Below are positions 18,680 through 27,802 of a stretch of 64,000 bases of DNA, piece by piece. Both the position numbers and the translations under genes were made by a program. The stretch comes from Bacteroidia bacterium (GTDB lineage: Bacteria > Bacteroidota > Bacteroidia > Chitinophagales > Saprospiraceae), in assembly GCA_030429045.1 (NCBI GenBank), contig JAUIEA010000001.1, positions 62,001-126,000 on the forward strand, given 5' to 3'. A model generated the notes under the pieces. The model had not been told where the DNA came from and ran no database searches. It saw only the letters and a program-made list of their open reading frames with translations. Each line of letters begins with the position of its first letter. Within the stretch, counting starts at the first letter, position 1.

Positions 18680-18781
18680 GAATTTCCATCACATTTACTC
18701 GATTCCCTTCATAATATTTTCTTTCTGCATTACAATGGACAACCCGATTTCCCTCTTACTTTTACCGTCAAACCAATAGAC

Positions 18782-19222
18782 ATGCATAATTTTCTCATTC
18801 ACTTTCATTCCGGTTGGCGCTGGATCTTCCTGGTCATGCTGGTGATCGCACTGGTCAACAATCTGATCAAATGGCGCCAGGATGCCACTCAAACCCCATC
18901 CGATCAAAAATGGAATCTGTATGCCATGTCAGCGGCTCACCTTCAGCTGATCGTCGGATTTATTCTCTACTTTATGAGTACCAAGGTCCAGTTCGGAGGT
19001 GAATCCATGGCCGATCCCGTCCTGCGCTTCTTCACCGCAGAACATGTCCTGACCATGATTATCGCCGTCGTGTTGATCACCATCGGGTATTCACGTGGCA
19101 AACGCGCACCTAATGATACCGCCAGGTTCAGGCTTGCTTTCTGGTATTACCTCGGAGGACTGATCTTCATCCTGGCAGGCATTCCATGGCCCTGGCAGGA
19201 ATATGGAGCCGGATGGTTTTAA
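18782..19222 (+). CDS. Small four-helix membrane protein (cytochrome b-like family)
   Basis: This 146-residue inner-membrane protein starts MHNFLIHFHSGWRW. Four hydrophobic helices are visible: about 9-28 (WIFLVMLVIALVNNL), 47-67 (LQLIVGFILYFM), 83-103 (VLTMIIAVVLITIG) and 120-140 (YYLGGLIFILAGI). Conserved histidines occur in HFHSGWRW, SAAHLQ and AEHVLT, which is why such Bacteroidota proteins are often annotated cytochrome B. No operon partner is evident. The ATG at 18782 was taken as start because residues encoded upstream do not resemble protein. Heme binding is not shown. Confidence 0.75.
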   Translation: MHNFLIHFHSGWRWIFLVMLVIALVNNLIKWRQDATQTPSDQKWNLYAMSAAHLQLIVGFILYFMSTKVQFGGESMADPVLRFFTAEHVLTMIIAVVLITIGYSRGKRAPNDTARFRLAFWYYLGGLIFILAGIPWPWQEYGAGWF

Positions 19223-19264
19223 AGGGCCGTCAGCACTTGAGTCAATACTGAACCTCTGATCATC

Positions 19265-19309
19265 AGGAATTTCTTTCCGCACAGCTCGATTCTGCAGGGA
19301 GAAATTCCT
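19265..19309. terminator. Hairpin in the spacer before the TonB-dependent receptor
   Basis: AGGAATTTCT (19265-19274) and AGAAATTCCT (19300-19309) are perfect 10-base inverted repeats around a 25-base loop. It is 42 bases past the stop of the membrane protein and 78 bases before the receptor. There is no T tract, so it may be a weak terminator or an RNA structure in the receptor's leader. Confidence 0.4.
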
Positions 19310-19387
19310 TGTTCATGACCGATTCTGCTCCTGTTCTGATCCCGTTCATCAGAGCGGATCTACTCCACCGGGACCCAATCAGTTGAA

Positions 19388-21295
19388 ATGGACAAGGCTA
19401 TCTTTGCCACCATGCGTCCAGCCCGATCGACAATTGCTCTCTTCCTTTGGCTCTCCAGTTTGGGAGGTCTGCTCCACGGACAGGATTCGATACGTGTTTT
19501 TCCCGTAGTTGAAGTTGTCGAAGACCGGATCATGGCGTCCCCCGGGCAGCCGGTTCAATTCGCGGATAGCCTGGATCAGCTCTTTGTGTATACCGGCAGC
19601 TTGCAGGACCAGTTGCAATTGCGGCCGGCCAACCATCTTCGATCTTATGGGCCCGGTCGGTTGTCAACACTCAGCAGCCGAGGCAGCGGTGCCGGGCAAA
19701 ATACAACGACCCTGTATGGGCTGAATCTGCTCAATCCGCTCTGGGGCCTTGTCGACTACAGCCAGATCCCCCTCTTCTTCTTTCCGTCTTCCGGCCAGGT
19801 ATCCGGCAATCAAACCACCCGGACCGGGAATGGCAGCGCTGCCGGTCAGTCTGCCTTGGGAACTGGCCTGCAAGACATTCGACGTTCGGGAGGAGAAGCA
19901 CAACTCGAAACCGGCAGCTTTGGTACGTGGAAGATGGGACTGGGTGCCCGACTGGCCTTCCGAAAGGAAACGCGGGCCCTGGTCCGTATACTGCATGAGC
20001 AAGCTGAGAATGACTATCCCTATACAGATCTTTTTGGCGCAGGAAGACAACTGCCTCACGCCCGTTTCCGGCAGCAGGGAGTGCTCGTTGACGCTCTGTC
20101 CAAATATTCTCCCGGCCAGCAAATCGGTGTCACCACCTGGCTGCTGAAAGGTCGGCGGGAAATCCCTCCGACAGCCGCACAAACCTCTTCAGAAGCCATC
20201 CAGAAAGATGCTCTGGCCAGGGTCTTATTGCGGTGGCAGTGGCAAACCGGTCGGTGGGTAGGTGGCGTGCGGTTGGCTTATATGAGCGATCTTTTGCATT
20301 ATACTGATCCCGCCTCCGGTGGCCTGGACAACAAGACCCGATCCAATCAGGAGGAAGTGCAGACCTGGGCTGCCTATCACGCCGGAAAAGGGCATTCCTT
20401 CTATGGAGAAACCGGGTATCGTCTCATACAAGGAAGCTCGGATCATTATCCCGACCTCGCAGACGAATCGCGCAGTCATCTCCTACTCCGGTACAGCTGG
20501 TCATCCCATCATACGCCCTGGCAGTTGTGGGTTTCTCACCGCACGGAAAAAGCGGCTGAAGAATGGGCCGGGTCCATACCGGCACTGGGTGTCGATTACC
20601 AATGGAATCAACTTCGATTGCGAACACATATCAGTCGGCATATCCGATGGGCCGCCTGGGATGATCGGTACTGGGTGCCGGGGGGAAATCCGGATATCCA
20701 GCCTGAAAAAGGGTGGGCGGTCGAAGGGGGGCTTCAATGGAGACTGCCCCTGGAAAACAGGACGGCCCTTATGGATATCCAGGGCTACTATCGACGGGTG
20801 AATGACTGGATCCAATGGACCCCTCAATCCAGCGGACTCTGGTCGCCTGAAAACCTGTTCCACGTGCAGAGCCAGGGGCTGGAAGCCAGTCTGAATGTGC
20901 AGATAAATGAGTGGTTGCGGTACAATTTCCATTATGCTCTCACCCGGTCCAGGCGGCAGGATACAGACGAGAGCCTGGCGACCCATCACCAGCAACTTCC
21001 CTATGTGCCGATGCATGGCGTTCGCCAGCAAGTGTATGCCGGGTATGCCGGGTTTACGTGTCGCCTTCGACATCAGTGGACAGATGCCGTGTCGACCCTG
21101 GCCGACGGAAGCAGTACCCTGCCTGCCTTCCATCTGGTCCATCTGGATCTGGCTCGTGAGCTGGATTGGGGGCGCCAGCAATACCTGCTGTGGATCCGGG
21201 TTGAGAATATTCTGGACCACGAGTACACGCTGGTCAAAAACCTTCCCTTGCCCCGCCGGCAGTTTTCGATGGGTGTACGATGGGTACTGGAATAA
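19388..21295 (+). CDS. TonB-dependent outer-membrane receptor
   Basis: This 635-residue receptor of the BtuB/FepA-like class has a signal peptide ending GGLLHGQ. A plug domain lies at about 35-165 (LRSYGPGRLSTLSSRGSGAGQNTTTLYGL, a typical plug stretch quoted in part: LSSRGSGAGQ). A 22-strand-type barrel full of aromatic strands follows, ending in the beta-signal QFSMGVRWVLE. It imports a scarce ligand with TonB energy. The ligand cannot be read from sequence and no riboswitch was recognised upstream. It lacks the N-terminal carboxypeptidase-like domain of SusC proteins and has no SusD neighbour, so a glycan ligand is less likely. The start could also be the ATG at 19412, which gives a tighter signal peptide. 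Confidence 0.85.
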   Translation: MDKAIFATMRPARSTIALFLWLSSLGGLLHGQDSIRVFPVVEVVEDRIMASPGQPVQFADSLDQLFVYTGSLQDQLQLRPANHLRSYGPGRLSTLSSRGSGAGQNTTTLYGLNLLNPLWGLVDYSQIPLFFFPSSGQVSGNQTTRTGNGSAAGQSALGTGLQDIRRSGGEAQLETGSFGTWKMGLGARLAFRKETRALVRILHEQAENDYPYTDLFGAGRQLPHARFRQQGVLVDALSKYSPGQQIGVTTWLLKGRREIPPTAAQTSSEAIQKDALARVLLRWQWQTGRWVGGVRLAYMSDLLHYTDPASGGLDNKTRSNQEEVQTWAAYHAGKGHSFYGETGYRLIQGSSDHYPDLADESRSHLLLRYSWSSHHTPWQLWVSHRTEKAAEEWAGSIPALGVDYQWNQLRLRTHISRHIRWAAWDDRYWVPGGNPDIQPEKGWAVEGGLQWRLPLENRTALMDIQGYYRRVNDWIQWTPQSSGLWSPENLFHVQSQGLEASLNVQINEWLRYNFHYALTRSRRQDTDESLATHHQQLPYVPMHGVRQQVYAGYAGFTCRLRHQWTDAVSTLADGSSTLPAFHLVHLDLARELDWGRQQYLLWIRVENILDHEYTLVKNLPLPRRQFSMGVRWVLE

Positions 21296-21403
21296 GCTGC
21301 CGATGCACCTGCATCGCGGATGAACTGCCCGATTCAACTGGTGGACCCGTCATGCCCAAGCTGTCTGGATCAGGTCAAAGAATGGCTTGTCCTGAAGGAT
21401 CGA

Positions 21404-22210
21404 TCAGTTCCACAAACCCAAATGTTCCAAATGGATCTCCTGGCCATAAAACTGGCGGGTGGTCGCTTCGAATGAAGGTGTATAGTCGGAAACATAAAAT
21501 CGATGGGGCGGAGCGGGATCGGTCCGGAGTATGTCGGCCTCTTCCAGTCGCTTTTTCACGGCATGGGCTACCACATCCGTAGAATCCAGGATGCGCACTT
21601 TTTGATCATACCACGTCTCAATCTCCTTGCGGATGAGGGGGTAGTGGGTGCAGGCCAGCAAGAGTGCCTCAATACCTTCCAGCCTGGGGTCTCCGAGATA
21701 GGTGTCCAGGACCGATCTGCTGATGGCGTCATGCACAAATCCTTCTTCGATCATCGGGGCCAGTAACGGGGTGGCCAGGGAGTGAACCTGCATCCCGGGC
21801 ACCTTATCCCGCAGTCGGGAGGCATATATGCCTGAATTCACCGTCGTTTTGGTGGCGATCACGCCAACATGCTGGTGTCCGGAGCGGACCACTTCTTCGA
21901 CCAGTGGATCGACAACATTCACAAAAAGTGTCCGGTGTTCGAAAAAATCCAGAAGCACTTCATAGGCGGCTGAGGAGGCGCTGTTACAGGCCACGACGAT
22001 CAACTTGCACTTCTGTTCGAGCAAAAATTTTGCAATACGCAAACTGTAGTAGCGAATGGCGTCTGCAGACTTGTCCCCATAGGGCATATGGGCCGTATCC
22101 CCGAAATAGATGATCTGCTCCTGAGGCAATAAACGCACAACGGCATTGGCGACCGTCAGGCCGCCAATGCCGCTGTCAAAAATGCCGATCGGGCTATTCC
22201 TGGTGTCCAC
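21404..22210 (-). CDS. murI: Glutamate racemase
   Basis: MurI converts L-glutamate to D-glutamate for peptidoglycan. IGIFDSGIGGLTV (8-20) is the N-terminal family signature. The two catalytic cysteines are Cys75 in VACNSASS and Cys187 in LACTHYPL. FGDTAHMPYG and the final DYTPSF are also conserved. The length of 268 residues is normal. The start codon comes one base after the stop of the upstream Skp-like gene, so the two are translated from one message. The grouping of OmpH/Skp genes with murI is a familiar Bacteroidota order, joining envelope-protein folding with wall precursor supply. Confidence 0.96.
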   Translation of the reverse strand: MDTRNSPIGIFDSGIGGLTVANAVVRLLPQEQIIYFGDTAHMPYGDKSADAIRYYSLRIAKFLLEQKCKLIVVACNSASSAAYEVLLDFFEHRTLFVNVVDPLVEEVVRSGHQHVGVIATKTTVNSGIYASRLRDKVPGMQVHSLATPLLAPMIEEGFVHDAISRSVLDTYLGDPRLEGIEALLLACTHYPLIRKEIETWYDQKVRILDSTDVVAHAVKKRLEEADILRTDPAPPHRFYVSDYTPSFEATTRQFYGQEIHLEHLGLWN

Positions 22211-22211
22211 T

Positions 22212-22754
22212 TTATTTCTGGACAGCTGGTTCTTCTTCCGACGGAATGGTGATGCCCATCTTGGTCATCACCATCTGTGTGACATTGAGATTTTCTTCGG
22301 CATACAACAAGATCCCGTTACCAGGACTGGCGTCGAAGATGTATTGGTATCCCCCTTCTGCTGCAACGGCATCGATAGCATCCTGCATCTTCTGGATGAT
22401 GGGTGCGATCAGGCTTTCCTGCTTTTCGGCCACCTTCTGGCGCATTTCCTGTTCCAGAGCTCCGATGTTGGTTTCCAGATCTTGCAGGGCCTTGGCCTCT
22501 ATTTCCTGTTGCTTCGGAGCGATATCTCCCTGCTGGACTTTGGTCTGCAGTTCCATGCCCTTTTTCTGATATTCCTCGATCATGGATTTGAGGCGTGCTT
22601 CGTATTGTTTCTGGAAGACTTCCAGGGAGCTGTTGGCTTCTTTGACTTCCGGGAGCAGGCTCATGACCTGGGCGGAATTGACATAACCAAACTTCTGAGC
22701 CGAGGCCGTGAGGGCCAGGAACCCGAAGCAAAGGGTGATGATAAGGTGCTTCAT
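22212..22754 (-). CDS. Skp/OmpH-family periplasmic chaperone (second copy)
   Basis: This 180-residue periplasmic protein has a cleavable signal peptide (ending LTASAQ). The typical Skp start KFGYVNSAQVMSLLPE is followed by a long coiled-coil hairpin (about 45-120, LEVFQKQYEARLKSMIEEY) and the trimerising C-terminal strands (GYQYIFDASPGNGILL). Skp trimers hold unfolded outer-membrane proteins on their way to the BAM complex. It is the middle gene of a three-gene operon with the paralogue at 22860 and murI. It has a short acidic C-terminal tail (PSEEEPAVQK) not found in its neighbour. Confidence 0.9.
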   Translation of the reverse strand: MKHLIITLCFGFLALTASAQKFGYVNSAQVMSLLPEVKEANSSLEVFQKQYEARLKSMIEEYQKKGMELQTKVQQGDIAPKQQEIEAKALQDLETNIGALEQEMRQKVAEKQESLIAPIIQKMQDAIDAVAAEGGYQYIFDASPGNGILLYAEENLNVTQMVMTKMGITIPSEEEPAVQK

Positions 22755-22859
22755 GCTTTTCTAATGGTTTCTCTGTGATTGAGGTCCGGATATACATCAT
22801 CCGGATCCAGATCATCCTCCAACTGGTGGATGGTCAGGGCGCAAAAGTAGGTAAAGCGG

Positions 22860-23381
22860 TTAATTACGGGCCAGTCTTTGGATAAGATCTTCCGTCTTGT
22901 CAAACTGGGGGTTGGCAAAGATGATTCCGGAGGAACTGCTCTTGTCGAAGATAAAGTCATATCCACGCTCATTGGCATACGCCTCGATCATCCCATAGAC
23001 CTTATCCTGTACAGGCCGGATCAACTCCTGGCGTTTCTTGAACAATTCACCCTCAGGGCCAAACTTTGACTTCTGCATTTCCCGGATCTCCTTCTCCTTG
23101 GTCAGGATCTCCTGCTCCTGCTGGGCACGCATCTCTTCACTCATCAGGACCTGTTCTGCCTGGTACTTGTTATACATGCCTTTTACCTTGTCGAATTCCT
23201 GTTCGATCTCCTGTCTCCAACGGGCAGCAATTTTATCGACATCTGCCTGGGCAGTCTTATAGTCATCCAGGCTTTCCAGGATCAGATTAATGTCCACAAC
23301 GGCAACTTTTTGAGCTTGCAGGGTGGTCGCGCTCAGGAGCATGCCAATAGCCAGTATGAGCAGGGTTCTAGTGTACTTCAC
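22860..23381 (-). CDS. Skp/OmpH-family periplasmic chaperone (first copy)
   Basis: This 173-residue paralogue of the next gene has a signal peptide (ending ATTLQAQ). It begins VAVVDINLILESLDDYKTA and has a coiled-coil arm rich in charged residues (about 55-120) and closing strands GYDFIFDKSSSSGIIFA. The reading frame starts with a GTG at 23381. Bacteroidota often encode two or three tandem OmpH proteins downstream of bamA; bamA is not in this window, and the upstream neighbour is instead a divergent catabolic operon. The 105-base gap to the second copy has no obvious terminator. Confidence 0.9.
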   Translation of the reverse strand: MKYTRTLLILAIGMLLSATTLQAQKVAVVDINLILESLDDYKTAQADVDKIAARWRQEIEQEFDKVKGMYNKYQAEQVLMSEEMRAQQEQEILTKEKEIREMQKSKFGPEGELFKKRQELIRPVQDKVYGMIEAYANERGYDFIFDKSSSSGIIFANPQFDKTEDLIQRLARN

Positions 23382-23609
23382 GTGTGTTCTATTTTAATAT
23401 CGAATAAAGGTGCACTACTCTAAGCGGTAAAAATACGGTTTTATTGCCTCGGGAAGTCGCACTCCCTGTCCCGAGATGTGACTATTGGAAAAAGCTTAGT
23501 CTTTTCTTAACAGACATCATTGTATACCAGTTGGTTAGAGGGTGTGATCAACTCTGATTAGCATCACATTAACGGGCTTTTAACAGCTGTTTTCCCGGCG
23601 TAAAATCCG

Positions 23610-23617
23610 TAGGTTTG
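23610..23617 (+). promoter_or_regulatory. TAnnTTTG box of the hydroxyproline operon
   Basis: TAGGTTTG matches the -7 consensus exactly and ends nine bases before the ATG at 23627. The TTG within it was the only codon extending the first gene upstream, so the box argues for the ATG start. Confidence 0.5.
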
Positions 23618-23626
23618 TCCAAACGT

Positions 23627-24529
23627 ATGCCTATGCGACCTGCCTGGAAAGGGATTTACCCCGCCTTGACCACACCATTTTTACCCGATGAGACCATGGA
23701 TTTCCATACCATGGAAAAAAAAGTGGACGACCAGATCCAAAGTGGTGCCGACGGACTGATCCTGGGTGGAAGCCTGGGAGAAGCCTCCACGCTTTCTCCC
23801 GACGAAAAAATGGATCTGCTGGATCATGTTGTGACCTATACCGCCGGCCGGGTTCCCGTCATCATGAATGTAGCCGAATCCAGGACTGCGGACGCATTGA
23901 TCTTTGTACGGAGGGCCGCGGATGCCGGTGCAGATGGATTGATGGTCCTGCCACCCATGCGATACAAAGCTGATCCGGATGAGGTGACCACCTGGTTCAG
24001 TGCCATCGCACATGAAACGGATCTACCCTTGCTCCTGTATAACAACCCGGTGGATTACGGCATCGGATTATCCCTGCATCAGTTTGAGACCCTGTTACAC
24101 ATTCCCACCGTACAAGCCGTCAAGGAATCTACCCGCGATGTCACCCAGGTCATTCGCCTTAACAGGGCCTTCGGCGACAGGCTCAAGGTCCTGTGCGGTG
24201 TAGACACCCTTGCCCTCGAGAGCCTGATGTTGGGTGCTGACGGTTGGGTCGCCGGACTGGTCAATGCTTTTCCGGATGAAACTGTAGCACTGTACCGGTT
24301 GGCCCGACAAGGCGATTTTGACGCCGCCCGACAGATCTATTCCTGGTTCATGCCATTGCTCGAACTGGATATTCATCCCAAACTGGTGCAGTATATCAAG
24401 CTGGCTGAAGGGGCAGCAGGTCGCGGGACACCTTTTGTACGCGCACCGCGTCAACCCCTGGAAGAAGACGAACTGAATCGGGTCATGAACGTCATTCACC
24501 TGGGCCTGGCTCAGCGGCCAAATCTTTAA
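23627..24529 (+). CDS. DapA-family lyase/deaminase, probable 1-pyrroline-4-hydroxy-2-carboxylate deaminase
   Basis: This 300-residue TIM-barrel belongs to the dihydrodipicolinate synthase/N-acetylneuraminate lyase superfamily. The Schiff-base lysine is Lys166 in VQAVKESTRD, and the proton-relay tyrosine sits in LLLYNNPVDYG. GGSLGEASTLS is the phosphate-like loop. Genomic context decides the role: the next genes are an aldehyde dehydrogenase and a 4-hydroxyproline epimerase. In known hydroxyproline pathways this member converts pyrroline-4-hydroxy-2-carboxylate to alpha-ketoglutarate semialdehyde with loss of ammonia. The start is ATG 23627 (or 23633) rather than TTG 23615, which lies inside a promoter box. 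It is followed 16 bases on by the dehydrogenase. Confidence 0.82.
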   Translation: MPMRPAWKGIYPALTTPFLPDETMDFHTMEKKVDDQIQSGADGLILGGSLGEASTLSPDEKMDLLDHVVTYTAGRVPVIMNVAESRTADALIFVRRAADAGADGLMVLPPMRYKADPDEVTTWFSAIAHETDLPLLLYNNPVDYGIGLSLHQFETLLHIPTVQAVKESTRDVTQVIRLNRAFGDRLKVLCGVDTLALESLMLGADGWVAGLVNAFPDETVALYRLARQGDFDAARQIYSWFMPLLELDIHPKLVQYIKLAEGAAGRGTPFVRAPRQPLEEDELNRVMNVIHLGLAQRPNL

Positions 24530-24545
24530 TCCAAAGAGATCACAC

Positions 24546-26123
24546 ATGAAGGATATCACCATACCCGGAGGGAAGGATGCCGAAAAGGCCCGCAAGCTGA
24601 TGCGTGCTTTCAGCCCGTTGTCCGGGACGGAGTTGAAGGATGAATATCCGGTCACCAGGAGTGAGGAGGTTCAATATGCTGTCGAGCAAGCCATAGCCAT
24701 ATTTCCTGTTTTTTCAACGATGAGCGGTGCTCAACGAGCAGATTTCCTGGAGGCCATCGGGGATGAAATTCTGGCTCTGGGAGATGATCTCATTCAACGA
24801 GCGATGGCTGAAACCGGTCTTCCGGAATCCCGCCTGATCGGCGAGCGGGGTCGAACAATCGGACAGTTGGGGCAATTTGCGGCTCAGATTCGAGATGGAT
24901 CCTGGGTGGAGGCCATTCTCGATCCGGCAGACCCGGACAGAAAACCGTTTCCCAAACCCGATTTGCGGCAGATGCTGCTGCCCATGGGACCAGTTGCCAT
25001 TTTTGGTGCCGGCAATTTTCCATTGGCATTTTCAACCGCTGGCGGAGATACAGCTTCCGCACTGGCATCAGGTTGCCCGGTGATCCTCAAAGCGCATGAA
25101 GGCCATCTCGGCACTAATGCACTGGTGAGTCGAGCCATTCGACTGGCTGCCAAACGAACCGGGATGCCCGAGCATGTCTTCCAATATGTGGTCGGAGATG
25201 GTTATATCACCGGTTTGGAGCTCGTGCGACATCCGGGAATCAAGGCTGGTGGGTTTACCGGTTCCTTTTCTGGTGGAAAGGCACTGCTGGAAGCGGCCGG
25301 CAAACGACCGGATCCCATTCCTTTCTTTGCAGAAATGGGAAGTACCAACCCGGTAGTGGTTCTGCCGAAGGCCATGGCGTCGAGAGGAGAGGTCATCGGT
25401 CAGCAACTGGTGTGGAGCTTTACCCTCAACGCCGGACAGTTCTGTACAAACCCGGGGTTGATCATCGTGCGCGAAGGAGATGGGTTTGACAAGATGATCA
25501 AAGCCATGCACGATGCCGTCCTGGACCGCCAGGCAGAGTTGATGTACGGCAAGGGCATCCGGACCAACTATGATACCCGAACCAGGGAGATGCTGCACCA
25601 GAAAGGGGTGACCCTGATCGGCAAGGGTCCGGATGGCGGACCCCTGGATGGACAGGCCACCCTGGCACGGGTGAATGCCGTAGACTTTCTGATCCAACCG
25701 GAATTGCAACATGAGGTATTCGGACCATTCAGCCTGATCGTCGTCTGTCCGGATGATGCTGCTTTACAACAGGTCCTGCGATCATTGGGCGGCCAGCTGA
25801 CCGCCACCTTAATGGCTGAAGAAGAGGATATGTCAGGTCGGGAAGCATTCCTTGCGGATCTGGTCAACCGCTGTGGCCGTCTGGTCTGGAATGGCGTTCC
25901 CACAGGGGTAGAAGTCAGTCCGGCCATGCATCATGGCGGCCCCTGGCCTGCCAGTTCGGACAGCCGGTTCACCTCGGTCGGGACGCAGGCCATCCGGCGA
26001 TGGGTGCGACCTGTCAGCTATCAGAACTTACCGGAAGCCCTTCTCCCACCGGCATTACAGTCGCATAATCCATTGCGGATCTGGCGACGTATTTCCGGGG
26101 AATGGACCAGGGCGGGGATGTGA
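24546..26123 (+). CDS. Alpha-ketoglutarate semialdehyde dehydrogenase (aldehyde dehydrogenase family)
   Basis: This 525-residue NADP-dependent aldehyde dehydrogenase would oxidise 2,5-dioxopentanoate to 2-oxoglutarate, the last step of hydroxyproline breakdown. Landmarks are FGAGNFPLAFSTAGGDTASA (cofactor and substrate site), FTGSFSGGKALLEAA, the general-base Glu near 263 (FFAEMGSTNP) and the catalytic Cys300 in NAGQFCTNPG. The long form of about 525 residues and the opening MKDITIPGGKDAE fit the KGSADH branch rather than the shorter betaine-type enzymes. It lies between the deaminase and the epimerase genes, so the pathway assignment rests on family and context together. Confidence 0.87.
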   Translation: MKDITIPGGKDAEKARKLMRAFSPLSGTELKDEYPVTRSEEVQYAVEQAIAIFPVFSTMSGAQRADFLEAIGDEILALGDDLIQRAMAETGLPESRLIGERGRTIGQLGQFAAQIRDGSWVEAILDPADPDRKPFPKPDLRQMLLPMGPVAIFGAGNFPLAFSTAGGDTASALASGCPVILKAHEGHLGTNALVSRAIRLAAKRTGMPEHVFQYVVGDGYITGLELVRHPGIKAGGFTGSFSGGKALLEAAGKRPDPIPFFAEMGSTNPVVVLPKAMASRGEVIGQQLVWSFTLNAGQFCTNPGLIIVREGDGFDKMIKAMHDAVLDRQAELMYGKGIRTNYDTRTREMLHQKGVTLIGKGPDGGPLDGQATLARVNAVDFLIQPELQHEVFGPFSLIVVCPDDAALQQVLRSLGGQLTATLMAEEEDMSGREAFLADLVNRCGRLVWNGVPTGVEVSPAMHHGGPWPASSDSRFTSVGTQAIRRWVRPVSYQNLPEALLPPALQSHNPLRIWRRISGEWTRAGM

Positions 26124-26426
26124 TCAAAGGCGGAAAGGGGAAGGCGGAAGGCGGAAGGCGGAAAGCGGAAAGCGGAATTGTTATTTCGTTATTTTGAAAA
26201 ACAATGTAGCAGCATCCTGGCACTCCGTGTTTCGGTTATTTGAATTTGTGATTTGAGCTTTATTTGTTTTTTGGAATTTGTCTTTTGTGATTTGCTTCTC
26301 ATTTGACCGTTTGATCATTCTTTTGAAAGGCAGTGAAACACTATCCATTTCTTGTTTGGGTCATTTGAATTTGGGATTTAGGATTTATTTGTTTTTTGGG
26401 ATTTGGGATTTGTCTTTTGTGATTTG
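26124..26426. repeat. Low-complexity repeats in the dehydrogenase-epimerase spacer
   Basis: Two blocks fill the spacer. 26127-26177 is a run of GGCGGAAAG/GGCGGAAGG words, the same word set as at 17340-17484. 26236-26294 and 26361-26426 are imperfect direct copies built from TTTGAATTTG, GGGATTTG and TTATTTGTTTTTTGG, each ending TTTGTCTTTTGTGATTTG. The second copy has one extra GGGATTTG word. No gene or RNA is apparent. Confidence 0.7.
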
Positions 26427-26436
26427 ACTCTACCTC

Positions 26437-27444
26437 ATGGCGCGTTCAATTTTTCAATGCATTGATGCTCACACCTGTGGCAACCCCGTCCGGGTAGTGG
26501 CTCAGGGAGGGCCTGACCTTGTGGGCAATACCATGGCTGAAAAACGACTGGATTTTCTGGCCCATCACGATTGGATCCGACAGGGGTTGATGTTCGAGCC
26601 CAGGGGTCATGATATGATGTCTGGATCCATTCTCTATCCACCGCATGACCCGGCCAATGATGCTGCCATCCTGTTTATTGAAACCAGTGGCTGTCTGCCC
26701 ATGTGTGGCCACGGAACGATCGGAACCATTACCGTTGCGATCGAACAGGAATTGATCTCACCCCGGGAAGAAGGCCTTGCTCGATTGGAAGCACCCGCCG
26801 GATTGATCCTGGTCAGTTATGAACGACAGCCATCCGGCAAAGTTTCCTCTGTCCGACTGACCAACGTTCCCTCCTTTCTCGCCGCCTCCGGATTGGAGAT
26901 CGATTGCCCGGGTTTGGGTTCAATTCTGGTCGACGTCGCTTACGGAGGTAATTTCTATGCCATCATCGATCCGCAATCGAATTATTCAGACATGGCAGAT
27001 TACGCCCTGTCTAACCTCATTTCCTGGAGTCCGGAATTGCGCCGACGATTGAATGACCGCTATACAGTGGTCCACCCTGACCGAGAAGACATTCACGGGA
27101 TCAGTCACATCCTCTGGACCGGTCGGCCGACGGTTGATGGAGCCAGTGCACGCAACGCTGTTTTTTATGGCGAAAAAGCGATCGACCGCTCTCCATGTGG
27201 TACTGGCACGTCAGCTCGAATGGCCCAATGGGCCGCCAAAGGAAGATTGCATCCGGATGAGCCATTTATTCATGAATCTGTGATCGGCAGTTTATTTACC
27301 GGTCGGATCGAACAGTTGACGCAAGTGGGAGAATATCCGGCGATCATTCCCTCCATTGAAGGATGGGCGGTGGTTACCGGATTTAATACCATTCATATTG
27401 ACCCTGAGGAGGATCCGTTTGCCTACGGTTTTACGGTTGGGTGA
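26437..27444 (+). CDS. 4-hydroxyproline epimerase (proline racemase family)
   Basis: The 335-residue enzyme interconverts trans-4-hydroxy-L-proline and cis-4-hydroxy-D-proline, opening the catabolic route served by the two genes upstream. Both catalytic cysteines are present: Cys90 in PMCGHGTIG and Cys254 in SPCGTGTSA. This fits an epimerase rather than the trans-3-hydroxyproline dehydratase branch, where one Cys becomes Thr or Ser. The N-terminal CIDAHTCGNPVRVV and DMMSGSILYPP are family hallmarks. The D-hydroxyproline dehydrogenase needed between this step and the deaminase is absent from the window. A 313-base repeat-filled spacer separates it from the dehydrogenase, so it may have its own promoter. 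Confidence 0.9.
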   Translation: MARSIFQCIDAHTCGNPVRVVAQGGPDLVGNTMAEKRLDFLAHHDWIRQGLMFEPRGHDMMSGSILYPPHDPANDAAILFIETSGCLPMCGHGTIGTITVAIEQELISPREEGLARLEAPAGLILVSYERQPSGKVSSVRLTNVPSFLAASGLEIDCPGLGSILVDVAYGGNFYAIIDPQSNYSDMADYALSNLISWSPELRRRLNDRYTVVHPDREDIHGISHILWTGRPTVDGASARNAVFYGEKAIDRSPCGTGTSARMAQWAAKGRLHPDEPFIHESVIGSLFTGRIEQLTQVGEYPAIIPSIEGWAVVTGFNTIHIDPEEDPFAYGFTVG

Positions 27445-27445
27445 G

Positions 27446-27802
27446 GGGAAACCATTAAAATGGTTTCTTCTGTGGTAAAGGATCCTGACATCCCAGGGTT
27501 GAAACCCTGGGCACCATCAATATGTGTTTCACAGGTGTACACACAAGGAGAAGGCAGATATTTGATTCCTGATACCATCGTTCATCTTCACTTTTCTTTA
27601 TTTATTCAGGGGCCAACCTACTCAGATGGTTCTATAACCTTGGGCTACAGTGTTTTCACATTTGGATATCCAACAAAAAGGCTTTTATCCAATACTGATC
27701 TTCTTTCCTCTTGCGTTTTTTCTTCCTGAAAACGTGGTAGCCCGGGGTTTCAACCCCGGGTTAGCCGGTTTTCCATATTCAGGGAATGGTTTTAACCATT
27801 TC
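27446..27802. repeat. Composite REP-like palindromic unit 1
   Basis: The left end is GAAACCATTAAAATGGTTTC (27448-27467), then CCCAGGGTTGAAACCCTGGG (27492-27511) and a TTTCACAGGTGT word. The right end is CCCGGGGTTTCAACCCCGGG (27741-27760), a conserved TTAGCCGGTTTTCCATATTC stretch and the palindrome AATGGTTTTAACCATT (27785-27800). Each hairpin resembles a REP element, as found near REP-associated transposases. The middle 27560-27720 holds no gene that I can support. The right palindrome abuts the transposase stop codon. Confidence 0.75.

Noticed and set aside
19223-19387. Possible cobalamin riboswitch before the TonB-dependent receptor
   Set aside because: A hairpin exists, but none of the conserved B12-box sequence was found.
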